A stretch of DNA of 64,000 bases from contig CP136067.1 of the NCBI GenBank assembly GCA_032622095.1, positions 199,976,052 to 200,040,051 on the forward strand. Direction: 5' to 3'. Below the pieces are notes generated by a model. That model saw nothing but the letters and a program-made list of their open reading frames with translations. It did not search any database and had not been told where the DNA came from. Of the stretch, positions 55,641 to 63,574 are shown one piece after another. This DNA is from Siphonodentalium dalli. Taxonomy: Eukaryota; Mollusca; Scaphopoda; Gadilida; Siphonodentaliidae. Every line of letters begins with the position of its first letter. The first letter of the stretch is position 1. Made by a program: the position numbers and the translations under genes.

Positions 55641-55853
55641 GGGCACTATGGCCCAGTACCCCCCAGACATGGGCACTATGGCCCAGTACCCCCCAGACAT
55701 GGGCACTATGGCCCAGTACCCCCCCAGACATGGGCACTATGGCCCATGGGCCATAGTGCCCATGTCTGGGGGGGTACTGGGCCATAGTGCCCATGTCTGG
55801 GGGGTACTGGGCCATAGTGCCCATGTCTGGGGGGTACTGGGCCATAGTTCCCA
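55641..55853. repeat. Near-perfect 213-bp palindrome of 30-bp units
   Basis: Three and a half copies of GGGCACTATGGCCCAGTACC + CCCCAGACAT are followed at once by the same number in reverse. The centre GGCCCATGGGCC (55741-55752) has no spacer. One arm has an extra C per unit at 55720 and the mirrored unit an extra G at 55773. The last unit differs by one base (TTCCCA). Confidence 0.95.
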
Positions 55854-56037
55854 GCCTGAGGATAGATGTTCCTGTCATTGATGTGACATTTCTTATCGAA
55901 AAAATGAAAATGGACTTAGACATTTTTTCATTACTAATTTAAAGTTTGTATAATTCTGACCAGAGATGACACATCGACACGAACAGAATCAATTGGTGGG
56001 GATCCTACAGTGAAAACGATTTTGTTGAAATTTATCA

Positions 56038-56043
56038 TTTATT
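56038..56043 (-). terminator. Possible poly(A) signal AATAAA (minus strand)
   Basis: AATAAA on the minus strand about 260 bases after the protease stop, in an AT-rich tail. It could end the transcript of the leftmost genes. Confidence 0.4.
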
Positions 56044-56304
56044 TTTCAAAAACAAGAACAAGAACAATGAACAATAATATATTATTATACATCAATAATA
56101 TTAACAAAGAACAATAATTTATGTACAAAACAAGGTCTCAGATTTGAAGAAACTTAATTGAACATCCTATAACATCCTACAACATCCTACGCTGAATCAA
56201 TAACAAAAGAGTCTATTTTGTGGAGTTGTTGACACATTCGTTGTTATCTGGTCGTCGTCTTCTTTGCGTTGTATGTATATCAGCCGTCGATGTGCTGGTG
56301 AAGT

Positions 56305-56778
56305 TTAATTCAACAGCAAATTTGCTTTTCTGTATAATCGACCATAGTGTTTTCCAAACCATCGAACTATTGTTCTGTCATTCTTGAAGAAATCCCGAGA
56401 ATTGAATAATCTTTTCATCCTCTTTCCTTTCATCATGTGGTGGAGTGCGAATATACAATATAATCCACACACATTTGTCGCACGATGTTGATATCGTGTT
56501 GTATTCATAGTCCATGCTGATGAGTTCCTTTTTATGAATGGTAACATATATCGTCTCGGTGGTGGTAGTCCAAATGAGTCGAAGTATACAGCTGATCTTC
56601 CCTTGAATAACATCAAGGTCCAGTGTTCTCCTGGCTGATCCGATGAGTGCGTGTTCACAATATATGCTTGAATATGTTGTGGTTTCTTCTCTGGAAACAG
56701 ATCTCTAGCACAAACATATGTGTTAAGTTTACGCAACCAGGAATTGTCTAGAATATATTGAAGTTCAGCTGTCTGCAT
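56305..56778 (-). CDS. Adenain-type cysteine protease (virion maturation)
   Basis: 157 residues. The catalytic set is visible: His52 in GEHWTLMLF, Asp67 in VYFDSFGLPPP, Gln97 in TTRYQHRA and Cys104 in NVCGLYCIFAL. The order His-Asp/Glu-Gln-Cys and the spacing match the adenovirus protease/Ulp1 (C5/C48) fold. In adenoviruses and Polintons this enzyme cleaves capsid precursors after GG-type sites during maturation. Likely substrates here are the two small proteins with Q-(K/R)-G-G at 61850 and 62269. It overlaps the preceding gene by 14 bases and is the last gene at this end of the element. A host SUMO protease is unlikely, given the short length and the neighbours. Confidence 0.9.
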   Translation of the reverse strand: MQTAELQYILDNSWLRKLNTYVCARDLFPEKKPQHIQAYIVNTHSSDQPGEHWTLMLFKGRSAVYFDSFGLPPPRRYMLPFIKRNSSAWTMNTTRYQHRATNVCGLYCIFALHHMMKGKRMKRLFNSRDFFKNDRTIVRWFGKHYGRLYRKANLLLN

Positions 56779-57223
56779 CGTTGTAATTCTCTTTGACTCG
56801 CTGTGACCACATCAGAGTCCACTCTGCATCGAATTTTTTGCGGTTGAGCTCCAAACTGTTTCTCAGATGATCCCACTTAAGGTATGCTTCGAACTTCTCC
56901 TTGCAGTGTGGGTTTAACTCCATCAGCTTCGGGAACCATCTTTCCATAACATTGTATATGTCAAGTTTAATCAGTGCTAAGTCGATAAACTGGTTTGTCC
57001 AATCATCAGTTGTAGAGAACAAACACAGAACATGTTCACGTTGACTAGGATGTTCTATTTTACATCCTTCACAGTTTGCTGACACTTCCTTGCGAATAAT
57101 TTCTTGTAGTTCTTCAATCGTAGCGTTGTTGAGTGTGTCCAAGATCAGTTTTAATCTCGGAGCAACGTGTTGTGAACGTCGGTATTCTTCATAGTAGTTC
57201 CATAGCTGTGTTGTGAACTCCAT
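56765..57223 (-). CDS. Small Cys/His protein of Polinton, unknown role
   Basis: 152 residues. Residues 51-67 hold a C-x2-C-x3-H-x5-H-x2-C pattern (CEGCKIEHPSQREHVLC), which looks like a zinc site. The rest is predicted helical with several Trp residues and an acidic end. It starts one base after the major capsid stop and overlaps the protease start, so it is expressed with the virion genes. I believe similar Cys/His-HPSQ proteins recur in metazoan Polintons, but no function is known to me. It could help capsid assembly or bind nucleic acid; that is inference. Confidence 0.75.
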   Translation of the reverse strand: MEFTTQLWNYYEEYRRSQHVAPRLKLILDTLNNATIEELQEIIRKEVSANCEGCKIEHPSQREHVLCLFSTTDDWTNQFIDLALIKLDIYNVMERWFPKLMELNPHCKEKFEAYLKWDHLRNSLELNRKKFDAEWTLMWSQRVKENYNDADS

Positions 57224-57224
57224 C

Positions 57225-58529
57225 CTAATAGTCAGTAAGCACTTCTCTCAAAGCTGTGATCTCTATTTCACTGTCGAATTCAGCATACACCAAAACGTTG
57301 ACGGCTGTAGTGAGAGCTGTCAAGAACTGAAGCTCCAAACGCAGGTTCCCTGTCTTTATAGGATGTAGATGTCCCTCGTCGCTTCCTTGGTCCGGTGTCA
57401 AGTCGAAACCCCACAAACAATAACCATTCATATATTCTTTTAAATTAATGCCAATTGATTTGTTAACACCAACCATTCCTAAAGATTGATACAAAGATAA
57501 ATATGATCTGAGACATTGTTTTGTTGCGAAGTTTGGTTCAAATGGACGGTTATGTATTGTATGACCGTCTTGACTAACTTCCAATTTATTCAAACTGAAA
57601 TGTTTGAAGTGGAATGGATTGGTACCCAAATCTCCATTCATATCTTTATTTTCGACCAACGCAATAAAAATTCTCTTTGGTAATTGTCCTTGAAATAAGT
57701 GGTCTTCAATTTTTGATCTAAGTCCAGTACTAATTGTGAAAGTTTTTATTTCTACTCGTCTGATAGGTATTTTCATTTTTGACTGGACAATTTCTTGATT
57801 TAATTTATTTGAGACCGCTGGAAAGAGACTAACTGTTCTGACATGGAACACTGCTGATTCGAAAACAATTTGTCCATCCTCGCCGCCAATGAGGCAAAAT
57901 TTTGATGGTGATCTGTTTAATCTGATACGAATTTCAATTCCATTTGGTAAATATTTTTCTTGAAGAAACAGATCAGTGTGTAAGCGTCCACATAGTTCAA
58001 CAATTTTACTACCACCGATCAAACTTTCTCTAGAAGTTAATCCAGCATTGCCACCACCTTTGGTATTCTCTTCAAATTGTTCTGCTGTATCGCCATACCA
58101 CATTTCTAAATTTGCTAATTGATTATCTTTATATTCTGGAGAGTATCCCAACAGATTTTCGAAATATGCTCGGTATGGGTAAGTGTCAGAATTCGAAGTT
58201 ATCAATTTGTTGTTCAAGTAAACATCGATACTGCTGAACATGCTATGAAAGAAATTGTTAACAGGTGCTAATTCCGTACCAGCTAGCAAATTAGTTCCAT
58301 CTTTTTTTGTAATTTTGAATTTCACATAAAGATAAGATTGGTTAATATCTGTCCACTTTTCGGTTTGAGATGGTATGACAAACTCTATCGGAGCAGAATT
58401 ATTCAGCGGTGCAATCGGATGATTTTCGATCCACTGCGATTCTGACATTGTAGCCACTGTTGGTGGAACATGTGTTATATCAAGTTCCGATTTATTGCAT
58501 TCGCATGATCCATTTACCATTTGTGCCAT
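57225..58529 (-). CDS. Polinton major capsid protein (double jelly-roll type)
   Basis: 434 residues. It begins with a Cys-containing leader (GSCECNKSELD), then APIEFVIPSQTEKWTDINQS and YLYVKFKI, a beta-rich pattern with NNFFHSMFSSIDVYLNNKLI and TYPYRAYFENLLGYS. These blocks are typical of the invertebrate proteins often labelled F54H12.2-like, which are Polinton hexon-type major capsid proteins. In the family it forms pseudo-hexameric trimers of the icosahedral shell. No signal peptide or membrane segment is seen. It lies between the basic core-like protein (2-base gap) and the Cys/His protein (1-base gap). The length is in the lower part of the range expected for the family. Intact. Confidence 0.88.
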   Translation of the reverse strand: MAQMVNGSCECNKSELDITHVPPTVATMSESQWIENHPIAPLNNSAPIEFVIPSQTEKWTDINQSYLYVKFKITKKDGTNLLAGTELAPVNNFFHSMFSSIDVYLNNKLITSNSDTYPYRAYFENLLGYSPEYKDNQLANLEMWYGDTAEQFEENTKGGGNAGLTSRESLIGGSKIVELCGRLHTDLFLQEKYLPNGIEIRIRLNRSPSKFCLIGGEDGQIVFESAVFHVRTVSLFPAVSNKLNQEIVQSKMKIPIRRVEIKTFTISTGLRSKIEDHLFQGQLPKRIFIALVENKDMNGDLGTNPFHFKHFSLNKLEVSQDGHTIHNRPFEPNFATKQCLRSYLSLYQSLGMVGVNKSIGINLKEYMNGYCLWGFDLTPDQGSDEGHLHPIKTGNLRLELQFLTALTTAVNVLVYAEFDSEIEITALREVLTDY

Positions 58530-58531
58530 GA

Positions 58532-58906
58532 TTAATCAAAAATATCAAGAGCTCGACTGCTAGGATGTTTTTTCGACTGACTTTTTCGGCGTTTGACAGC
58601 TGAATGATTCATTTTTGAATTCGCTACTCTTTTTCTAGGTTTTTGTCTCGAGTTCAAAATTTGATTTTTAGCTTGTGTGCCAAAAGATTTTAAAGCTTTT
58701 TTACCTTCAGACATCAACGCTTCTTTCGGACTTTTACCTTGATTAATAATTTCATCTGCAACACCAAAAGTGTGTTTTTTCGCAAGTTGTAAAGCTGTCC
58801 GACCAATCGGTTTTAGAAATGGTACAGCAGATCTCATAAGTGATTTGAAAATTGAACCAATACCGTTACCATATTGCCGTGGTACACCTCTATACACGGG
58901 GAACAT
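58532..58906 (-). CDS. Basic core-like protein with amphipathic N-terminus
   Basis: 124 residues. Residues 1-45 (VYRGVPRQYGNGIGSIFKSL, then MRSAVPFLKPIGRTAL) form a Gly-rich amphipathic start. The C-terminal third is rich in Lys, Arg and Ser (SRQKPRKRVANSKMNHSAVK). This resembles small adenovirus-like core or minor capsid proteins (pX/Mu or pVI type) placed next to capsid genes in Polintons and adintoviruses. Probable roles are DNA condensation and/or membrane interaction during entry; this is inferred from composition and position only. It starts 5 bases after the penton-like stop. Confidence 0.75.
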   Translation of the reverse strand: MFPVYRGVPRQYGNGIGSIFKSLMRSAVPFLKPIGRTALQLAKKHTFGVADEIINQGKSPKEALMSEGKKALKSFGTQAKNQILNSRQKPRKRVANSKMNHSAVKRRKSQSKKHPSSRALDIFD

Positions 58907-58911
58907 TGTTT

Positions 58912-59763
58912 TTAGAACTCCTCTCGTTTTCTGAAATGCAGCTTCGCCAAAGACTTACCACCAATAAACTGAATTGATTCTCCTGTGTCGCCACTTATAT
59001 TTACACTAATTTTGTCAAAGTATGACTTTGAAACTGGAACATAATGTAAATTTAAAAATTCATGTTTTACATGTAATCCGTCGATATCTCTTTTAATTCT
59101 GAAAGAAACAACTCGTAAAATTTGTACTTCAACATTTCCAACAATTGTGAAATCGGCAATATCAGAATAAACAAACATTTGATTATGACCAACAAACAAA
59201 TCTACACCAAACGGAAATCTACTATTTGAATAAAAATCTTCAGAAGCGTTTTCAGTTTTGTAACCCAACTTGTGCAAAAGACATTGTGGTAATTCAATTC
59301 CTAGTTTTGGGATACTTAAACTCTTGCGAATAATTTTCACACGTTTTGTAACTTTTGAGTACTTGATGTGAAATCCGTATTCGTTTTGCATTGCTTCTCC
59401 AAGTGTTTCATCAATTACATCTTGCATTGTATCAAGTAAATCTGTCGCAGAGGTATACGAACCTTCGCGTATCTGTATTTCAATTGCACGAACGCCATCA
59501 GGTCTCGTAAATATCTTTTCTTCAAAACGATTTTGAAGAATAGACAGTATTATTGCATCAGTTGTAATCAAATTGAATTTACACGAATCCCCTGTAACAT
59601 TGTATGTTTCTGAAGGTGTTATCAGTTCGACTAATGCAACTTCCCATTTTTCTTTATCAATTTGAATTGGTTTTGGTAATTGTACAGTAAAACAACATTG
59701 AGTATTGTTTGGATACATTACCATTGAACTGTCGCTCGGAATTGTAATGTAGAAAGAATTCAT
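58912..59763 (-). CDS. Penton-like minor capsid protein
   Basis: 283 residues. It begins MNSFYITIPSDSSMVMYPNN, then FTVQLPKPIQI...WEVALVELITPSETYNV, a block that marks the penton-type (single jelly-roll) minor capsid proteins of Polintons. Beta-rich throughout; no membrane segment. In the family it forms pentamers at the vertices of the capsid. Its ATG overlaps the stop of the upstream membrane-protein gene by four bases (ATGA arrangement), which suggests coupled expression. Intact. Confidence 0.86.
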   Translation of the reverse strand: MNSFYITIPSDSSMVMYPNNTQCCFTVQLPKPIQIDKEKWEVALVELITPSETYNVTGDSCKFNLITTDAIILSILQNRFEEKIFTRPDGVRAIEIQIREGSYTSATDLLDTMQDVIDETLGEAMQNEYGFHIKYSKVTKRVKIIRKSLSIPKLGIELPQCLLHKLGYKTENASEDFYSNSRFPFGVDLFVGHNQMFVYSDIADFTIVGNVEVQILRVVSFRIKRDIDGLHVKHEFLNLHYVPVSKSYFDKISVNISGDTGESIQFIGGKSLAKLHFRKREEF

Positions 59764-60023
59764 ACTTTCAAAATTTCTGTCGACTGATTTTTCAAATATT
59801 TCAAACGCGGTGTTGGTAAAATGTATCCCAAAGAACTACTGAGTAAAATTAACCACAGTTCGTTATTTTCACTTTGTAAACTTAAATGAACAATTGCTGT
59901 AGCGATTATACCAACAATTATAATAATTTGTGTAAAATATGTTACTTGATTTTTTGCAATTTTTTCTCCACAGATTTGAAATTGTGATGGAACATCGAGA
60001 CCAACTGAACCATTTTGAGACAT
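59760..60023 (-). CDS. Small two-segment membrane protein
   Basis: 87 residues from the ATG at 60023. A longer frame to 60158 exists, but it overlaps the integrase C-terminus and its extra residues look like the integrase shadow, so I prefer the inner start (MSQNGSVGLDVPSQFQICGE). Two hydrophobic stretches are seen: VTYFTQIIIIVGIIATAIVH and LWLILLSSSLGYILPTPRLK. A short basic tail follows. Small membrane proteins of this type occur between integrase and penton-like genes in related elements. It may sit in the virion's inner membrane or act in entry; this is inference. Confidence 0.72.
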   Translation of the reverse strand: MSQNGSVGLDVPSQFQICGEKIAKNQVTYFTQIIIIVGIIATAIVHLSLQSENNELWLILLSSSLGYILPTPRLKYLKNQSTEILKV

Positions 60024-60033
60024 GTTAAAAGTT

Positions 60034-61128
60034 TTATACCAAATTTGTGGCAGGAATCCAACTGTCAAATTTTTTAGGATAACCACCCCAATGAACTTTA
60101 ATTTCTCTAACTGATTTACCAGCAACTTTTCTTGAACGTTTACCAACAACTGATTCAATTTCGTAAACTTTATTATCTTTTATATGTTGAATTTCTTTAC
60201 CATAAAATGATCCTGCGATGTTTTCACCATCTAAATCTACTAATTTGTAAGTTAATGGTGTACTTTTACAAACTCTACTAATTTTGAAAATTTCTTTTGT
60301 CCAATTTGGAAGATATCCTTTATCAAAAGTTCTCTTTGTTTTATTTATTCTAACAAAATCTCCAACTTTCAACATCTTATCTTTTTTCGTTTTTAACTTT
60401 CCATAAAGATTTCTGGAAACTTCAATTTCATTTTCTCGAGTTACTAAAACTGGTGCCATCTTAATACTTCTATGAAAACTTTTGTTGTAAGAATTCACAA
60501 AATCGTGCAAAACATCAACGTATTTCAAAGTTTGATTATGTGTAAAATATTTCCACATCTTTGTTTTCAATGTCCGTTGAAAACGTTCAACTATACTTGC
60601 TTTTGTCTCTGGATTCTCTGTTGTGAAAAAATGAATTTTCTTAGATTTCAAAAATTGTAAAAATAATTTATTTTTGAATTCGGAACCTTTGTCAGATTGA
60701 AATGAAGCTGGTTTTCGTTTTGATGATTCGAGAATTTTCTGAAATGTTTTAACTAAAGTTTTACCAGTTTTATCTTTAATTTTTTCAACCCATGCAAATT
60801 TTGAGAACACATCAATAACACAAAGTAAATATCTGTATTTGTCATTGTGCTTTTGCAAAGTTTGCAAATCTGCCAGATCAGCTTGCCACTGAATATCAAT
60901 TCCTGCAACAATAGTTTTACGTCTGCGAAATTTCCGAACAATTGGTTTGTGCAAAGTATATGTTTTTTGCCATTGTAACCATTTTTTAACATCTGAAAGT
61001 TTAATTTTGTTATTTGTTTCTTTTGCATTTTTAAAAAGTTGATTTGCTCCACTGAAACCACCAACTTCTTTTGGATTGTAGTAAATTTCAGTTAGAAGTT
61101 TGTCAAATTTTATGTAAGTGGGGACCAT
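60034..61128 (-). CDS. Polinton integrase (retroviral type, with chromodomain)
   Basis: 364 residues. The N-terminal part (1-70) is helical and basic. The rve catalytic core shows Asp84 (WQADLADL), Asp146 (SFQSDKGSEF) and Glu181 (KASIVERFQRTLK), that is D-D-35-E. Residues 321-364 form a chromodomain (VYEIESVVGK ... VHWGGYPKKFDSWIPATNLV) with the usual aromatic residues. It inserts the element with short target duplications; the chromodomain may steer it to marked chromatin. The ATG overlaps the end of the upstream gene by 19 bases. All catalytic residues are present, so it may be active. Confidence 0.93.
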   Translation of the reverse strand: MVPTYIKFDKLLTEIYYNPKEVGGFSGANQLFKNAKETNNKIKLSDVKKWLQWQKTYTLHKPIVRKFRRRKTIVAGIDIQWQADLADLQTLQKHNDKYRYLLCVIDVFSKFAWVEKIKDKTGKTLVKTFQKILESSKRKPASFQSDKGSEFKNKLFLQFLKSKKIHFFTTENPETKASIVERFQRTLKTKMWKYFTHNQTLKYVDVLHDFVNSYNKSFHRSIKMAPVLVTRENEIEVSRNLYGKLKTKKDKMLKVGDFVRINKTKRTFDKGYLPNWTKEIFKISRVCKSTPLTYKLVDLDGENIAGSFYGKEIQHIKDNKVYEIESVVGKRSRKVAGKSVREIKVHWGGYPKKFDSWIPATNLV

Positions 61129-61829
61129 TCTTTCAAAATAGATTTTCTGGTTTTAGGAAAACTTTGAGGTGTGAAAATATCAACTGAACGTTTTCTTGAC
61201 TTGCCACTGCTAGGAGTTGCATGAGGTGTATGAAACTCATCACCAGTGTGACCTTTTAAATGTCTTTGTATCCACAACCATCGATTCCTGTTACCTACAT
61301 AATCTTGTGGTACATTAAGTTCCCCCAATCCACGTAGGAATGTTTCATAACCAACTGGGTCAAAACCTTTTCGGTGACGAACAACATCGTTTATCAAATC
61401 AATTATATTTGATCCAGTAACTGTTTCTGTTCCATAAATTAATTGTCCACGATCATCCCATCTAAGTTTAGGATTAGTTGACAACAATGTTAAAATTTGT
61501 TGTGCTTTACCACGAAGTTTAGATGGAACACTTTCCAATATATGTTCACTCATGTTCCCAAAGTTTTCAGATAACTTTTGTTCAGGTAAACTGAATTTTG
61601 AATTTAAAGATTTTTGTGAAGTTTTCAATTTGTACAAATTTTCTCCAAATAACTGTGACTTTTCTGATTCAGAAATATTTTTATCATAAACTGATTTCAA
61701 TTCTTTGTAAGAATCTGAAACATTTGAAATTGCAGGATCAGGAGGTAATTGAGGTTTATTCATTTCTGACATTTTCCATTGTTTGAAATCTTCCAACATT
61801 CTGAATGGTACAATAACCATTTTCTTCAT
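61110..61829 (-). CDS. Conserved Polinton protein, unknown function
   Basis: 239 residues. It begins MKKMVIVPFRMLEDFKQWKM. Residues 90-190 hold the best-looking conserved part (LRGKAQQILTLLSTNPKLRW, TVTGSNIIDLINDVVRHRKG, GLGELNVPQDYVGNRNRWLW), and the tail is basic with Ser/Pro (TPSSGKSRKRSVDIFTPQSF). Proteins with this NIIDLINDVVR...PxGxxxFLxxL..LNVP pattern are, as far as I recall, frequent in metazoan Polinton annotations, but no activity is known to me. No catalytic motif is visible. It overlaps the integrase start. Confidence 0.72.
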   Translation of the reverse strand: MKKMVIVPFRMLEDFKQWKMSEMNKPQLPPDPAISNVSDSYKELKSVYDKNISESEKSQLFGENLYKLKTSQKSLNSKFSLPEQKLSENFGNMSEHILESVPSKLRGKAQQILTLLSTNPKLRWDDRGQLIYGTETVTGSNIIDLINDVVRHRKGFDPVGYETFLRGLGELNVPQDYVGNRNRWLWIQRHLKGHTGDEFHTPHATPSSGKSRKRSVDIFTPQSFPKTRKSILKEWSPLT

Positions 61830-61849
61830 ATTTATTTGAGATTTAGTTT

Positions 61850-62218
61850 TTACAAAATATTTTTAACAACTGCACCTAATGTTTTGCTAATCAATGGAGC
61901 AAGAAATAATAATGGTAAAAAGCCACCTTTTTGATTCAAAATTTTCTTCTTTTGTTGCAAAGGTTTGTTCTTGTCTGCAAGATATCTGATATGTTTACGC
62001 TTCGAATGTAACTTGCGGTTCTGAGCTTCATTCAGTTTTACATTACCTTTTAAAAGATTTTGACAACATTCTGAAATGCAATCCATCACTTGTTTCGGAG
62101 CATCGTTGATCATTTTCTTTTTATATGCAGATGGAACTTTACTCATTGCAACAATCAACTCCCCATATTTTTTTATCAGCGGTACTTTCCGGCTCTTAGT
62201 TTTTGAAGGCATCTTCAC
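61850..62218 (-). CDS. Basic GG-site protein with hydrophobic tail (pVI/pX-like)
   Basis: 122 residues. A Lys/Arg-rich body (KRKHIRYLADKNKPLQQKKK) is followed by QKGG at 96-99 and then a hydrophobic end (FLPLLFLAPLISKTLGAVVK). The GG before a membrane-active tail resembles adenain-type cleavage sites in adenovirus minor proteins. Expected role: released lytic peptide or core component after protease action. This is inference from layout. It also has a CISECC cysteine cluster at 47-52. The next gene upstream (62269) repeats the same plan. Confidence 0.76.
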   Translation of the reverse strand: MKMPSKTKSRKVPLIKKYGELIVAMSKVPSAYKKKMINDAPKQVMDCISECCQNLLKGNVKLNEAQNRKLHSKRKHIRYLADKNKPLQQKKKILNQKGGFLPLLFLAPLISKTLGAVVKNIL

Positions 62219-62268
62219 AGTCTAAGTAGTTGTCTCAAAATGAGCAGAAAAATTATATGTTTCATCTT

Positions 62269-62856
62269 TTATCTTTTCTGATTGAACCATTCTAAAGCTT
62301 CGAATGCCGATTTCGATGGATCAGACAACGGCATAAATTTAGAAAATTCAAGATCAATAACTGGTTTTTTTTGTAACGGTTGATGTTGAGGGTTCTGCTG
62401 AGAAGGTATAGGTGTAAATTTAGAATGTTGATTTTGTTGAGTTTGCATCGGTGTAAACTTTGAATGATTTAGAGAAAGCTTTGTTTTACGTTTAGATTCT
62501 TTTTGATTACCTCTTTGTTGTGTTTGCTTCCGAGTAATCTTTGAACGTTTTGGAGAAACCTTAGATTTACTTTTAGATTGTCTACCAGTTTGTTCAAATG
62601 AATTTTTCAAAAGACTTCTAATTAAAACTCCTCCAAGAAACCCACTACCACCTCGTTGTAAAATTAATTTGCGTTTTGTTTCCATATCAGTTGATCGATC
62701 AGAGATTTTTTTAAGAACATTTTTATTTCTCTGAAAAAACTTTTTTGTCTGTGATGGTAATTTCCAATCATGTTCAAGAAATAATTCAGCTGCAAAAGTG
62801 AAGAAATTTATAATTTGTGACAGTTCATCATGACTAAACATCTCGGTGGACGACAT
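62269..62856 (-). CDS. Second GG-site protein with Ser/Gln-rich repeat tail
   Basis: 195 residues from the ATG at 62856. A frame to 62925 is open but overlaps the ATPase end, so I chose the inner ATG (MSSTEMFSHDELSQIINFFT). Residues 57-66 are basic (METKRKLILQ at the border), then QRGG at 67-70 and GFLGGVLIRSLLKN, a short amphipathic stretch. The C-terminal half is Lys/Gln-rich with near-repeats SKITRKQTQQ, SKFTPMQTQQ, SKFTPIPSQQ and SKFMPL. It shares the GG-plus-hydrophobic plan with the protein at 61850, so the two may be diverged duplicates. Function is not known. Confidence 0.72.
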   Translation of the reverse strand: MSSTEMFSHDELSQIINFFTFAAELFLEHDWKLPSQTKKFFQRNKNVLKKISDRSTDMETKRKLILQRGGSGFLGGVLIRSLLKNSFEQTGRQSKSKSKVSPKRSKITRKQTQQRGNQKESKRKTKLSLNHSKFTPMQTQQNQHSKFTPIPSQQNPQHQPLQKKPVIDLEFSKFMPLSDPSKSAFEALEWFNQKR

Positions 62857-62890
62857 GGTTCTAAAATGAAAAAAGTAACAACAACTGAAT

Positions 62891-63541
62891 TTATACTTTT
62901 GAATAAATGACAGGACCTCGGTCATTAGCTGTCAACCATTTATGGAAAATATCAGTTCTAATTCGCAAATAATTTTCTGTTCTAGGATGAAAATCTACTA
63001 AAATATATCCATGATTTATTGAAGTTGCATCTTCGTATGCTTGTTTCAAATGATTGGTTTGCATTTGATGAGCCAAAACTTTTATTTGATTTTTATCTCG
63101 AACGCTTTGAAATAAAACCATGTAGTGTGCATTCAAACTTATAGTTCTGCTACTTTTTGATTTTTGGAACATGTTTTGAGTAATGTAAATTATTGAAGCA
63201 TTTCGATGGTGTCCTTTTCTAGTAAACCAAAGCATTATTTTGTCTTCATCTTGTTCCCCCATCATGTCATCGAAAACAACAAGATGAGGAAATGATTTAT
63301 CTGATACAATTTCCTCATCATCGTCTGGAATACCATCGATAAACTCAACGTTATCAATTTCTTTTATACGATTGTATGTGTCTTGCCATTCTTTGTAACA
63401 CCAAACTATTTTCTTTGGTGGTGTTTGGAATAAATCGTGTTTAAATTCAATAACTTTTTTAACAAATTCTGTTTTACCTGATCCACTAGGTCCGCTGATA
63501 AAGAAATTACACGGATGTTGGAAAAGTAAAGATTCTTCCAT
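62891..63541 (-). CDS. Polinton DNA-packaging ATPase (FtsK/HerA type)
   Basis: 216 residues. Walker A is GPSGSGKT at 17-24 and Walker B is LVVFDD at 87-92. An IIYITQNMF segment matches the sensor region, and RKGHHRNAS lies just before it. The short length with an almost immediate P-loop is typical of the A32-like packaging ATPases of Polintons, adintoviruses and large DNA viruses, which drive genome entry into the capsid. It is followed by the GG-site gene after 34 bases and preceded by the edge ORF with a 33-base gap. Intact. Confidence 0.92.
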   Translation of the reverse strand: MEESLLFQHPCNFFISGPSGSGKTEFVKKVIEFKHDLFQTPPKKIVWCYKEWQDTYNRIKEIDNVEFIDGIPDDDEEIVSDKSFPHLVVFDDMMGEQDEDKIMLWFTRKGHHRNASIIYITQNMFQKSKSSRTISLNAHYMVLFQSVRDKNQIKVLAHQMQTNHLKQAYEDATSINHGYILVDFHPRTENYLRIRTDIFHKWLTANDRGPVIYSKV

Positions 63542-63574
63542 GTTGTCACTTTGATGTCTAATCAGAGAGTGAAC

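Noticed and set aside
55999-56300. Left terminal inverted repeat of the Polinton
   Set aside because: Its partner lies outside the window, so the end cannot be fixed; short CATCCTA(C/T)AA repeats at 56163-56190 are not enough.
59760-60158. 132-codon version of the small membrane protein
   Set aside because: The first 45 codons overlap the integrase C-terminus in another frame. The inner ATG at 60023 gives a protein that starts just after the integrase stop, as the tight gene packing predicts.
60753-61064. 103-codon frame inside the integrase gene
   Set aside because: Out-of-frame shadow of the integrase, which has clear catalytic residues.
62269-62925. 218-codon version of the second GG-site protein
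   Set aside because: The extra 23 codons run into the ATPase end. The ATG at 62856 leaves a normal 34-base gap.
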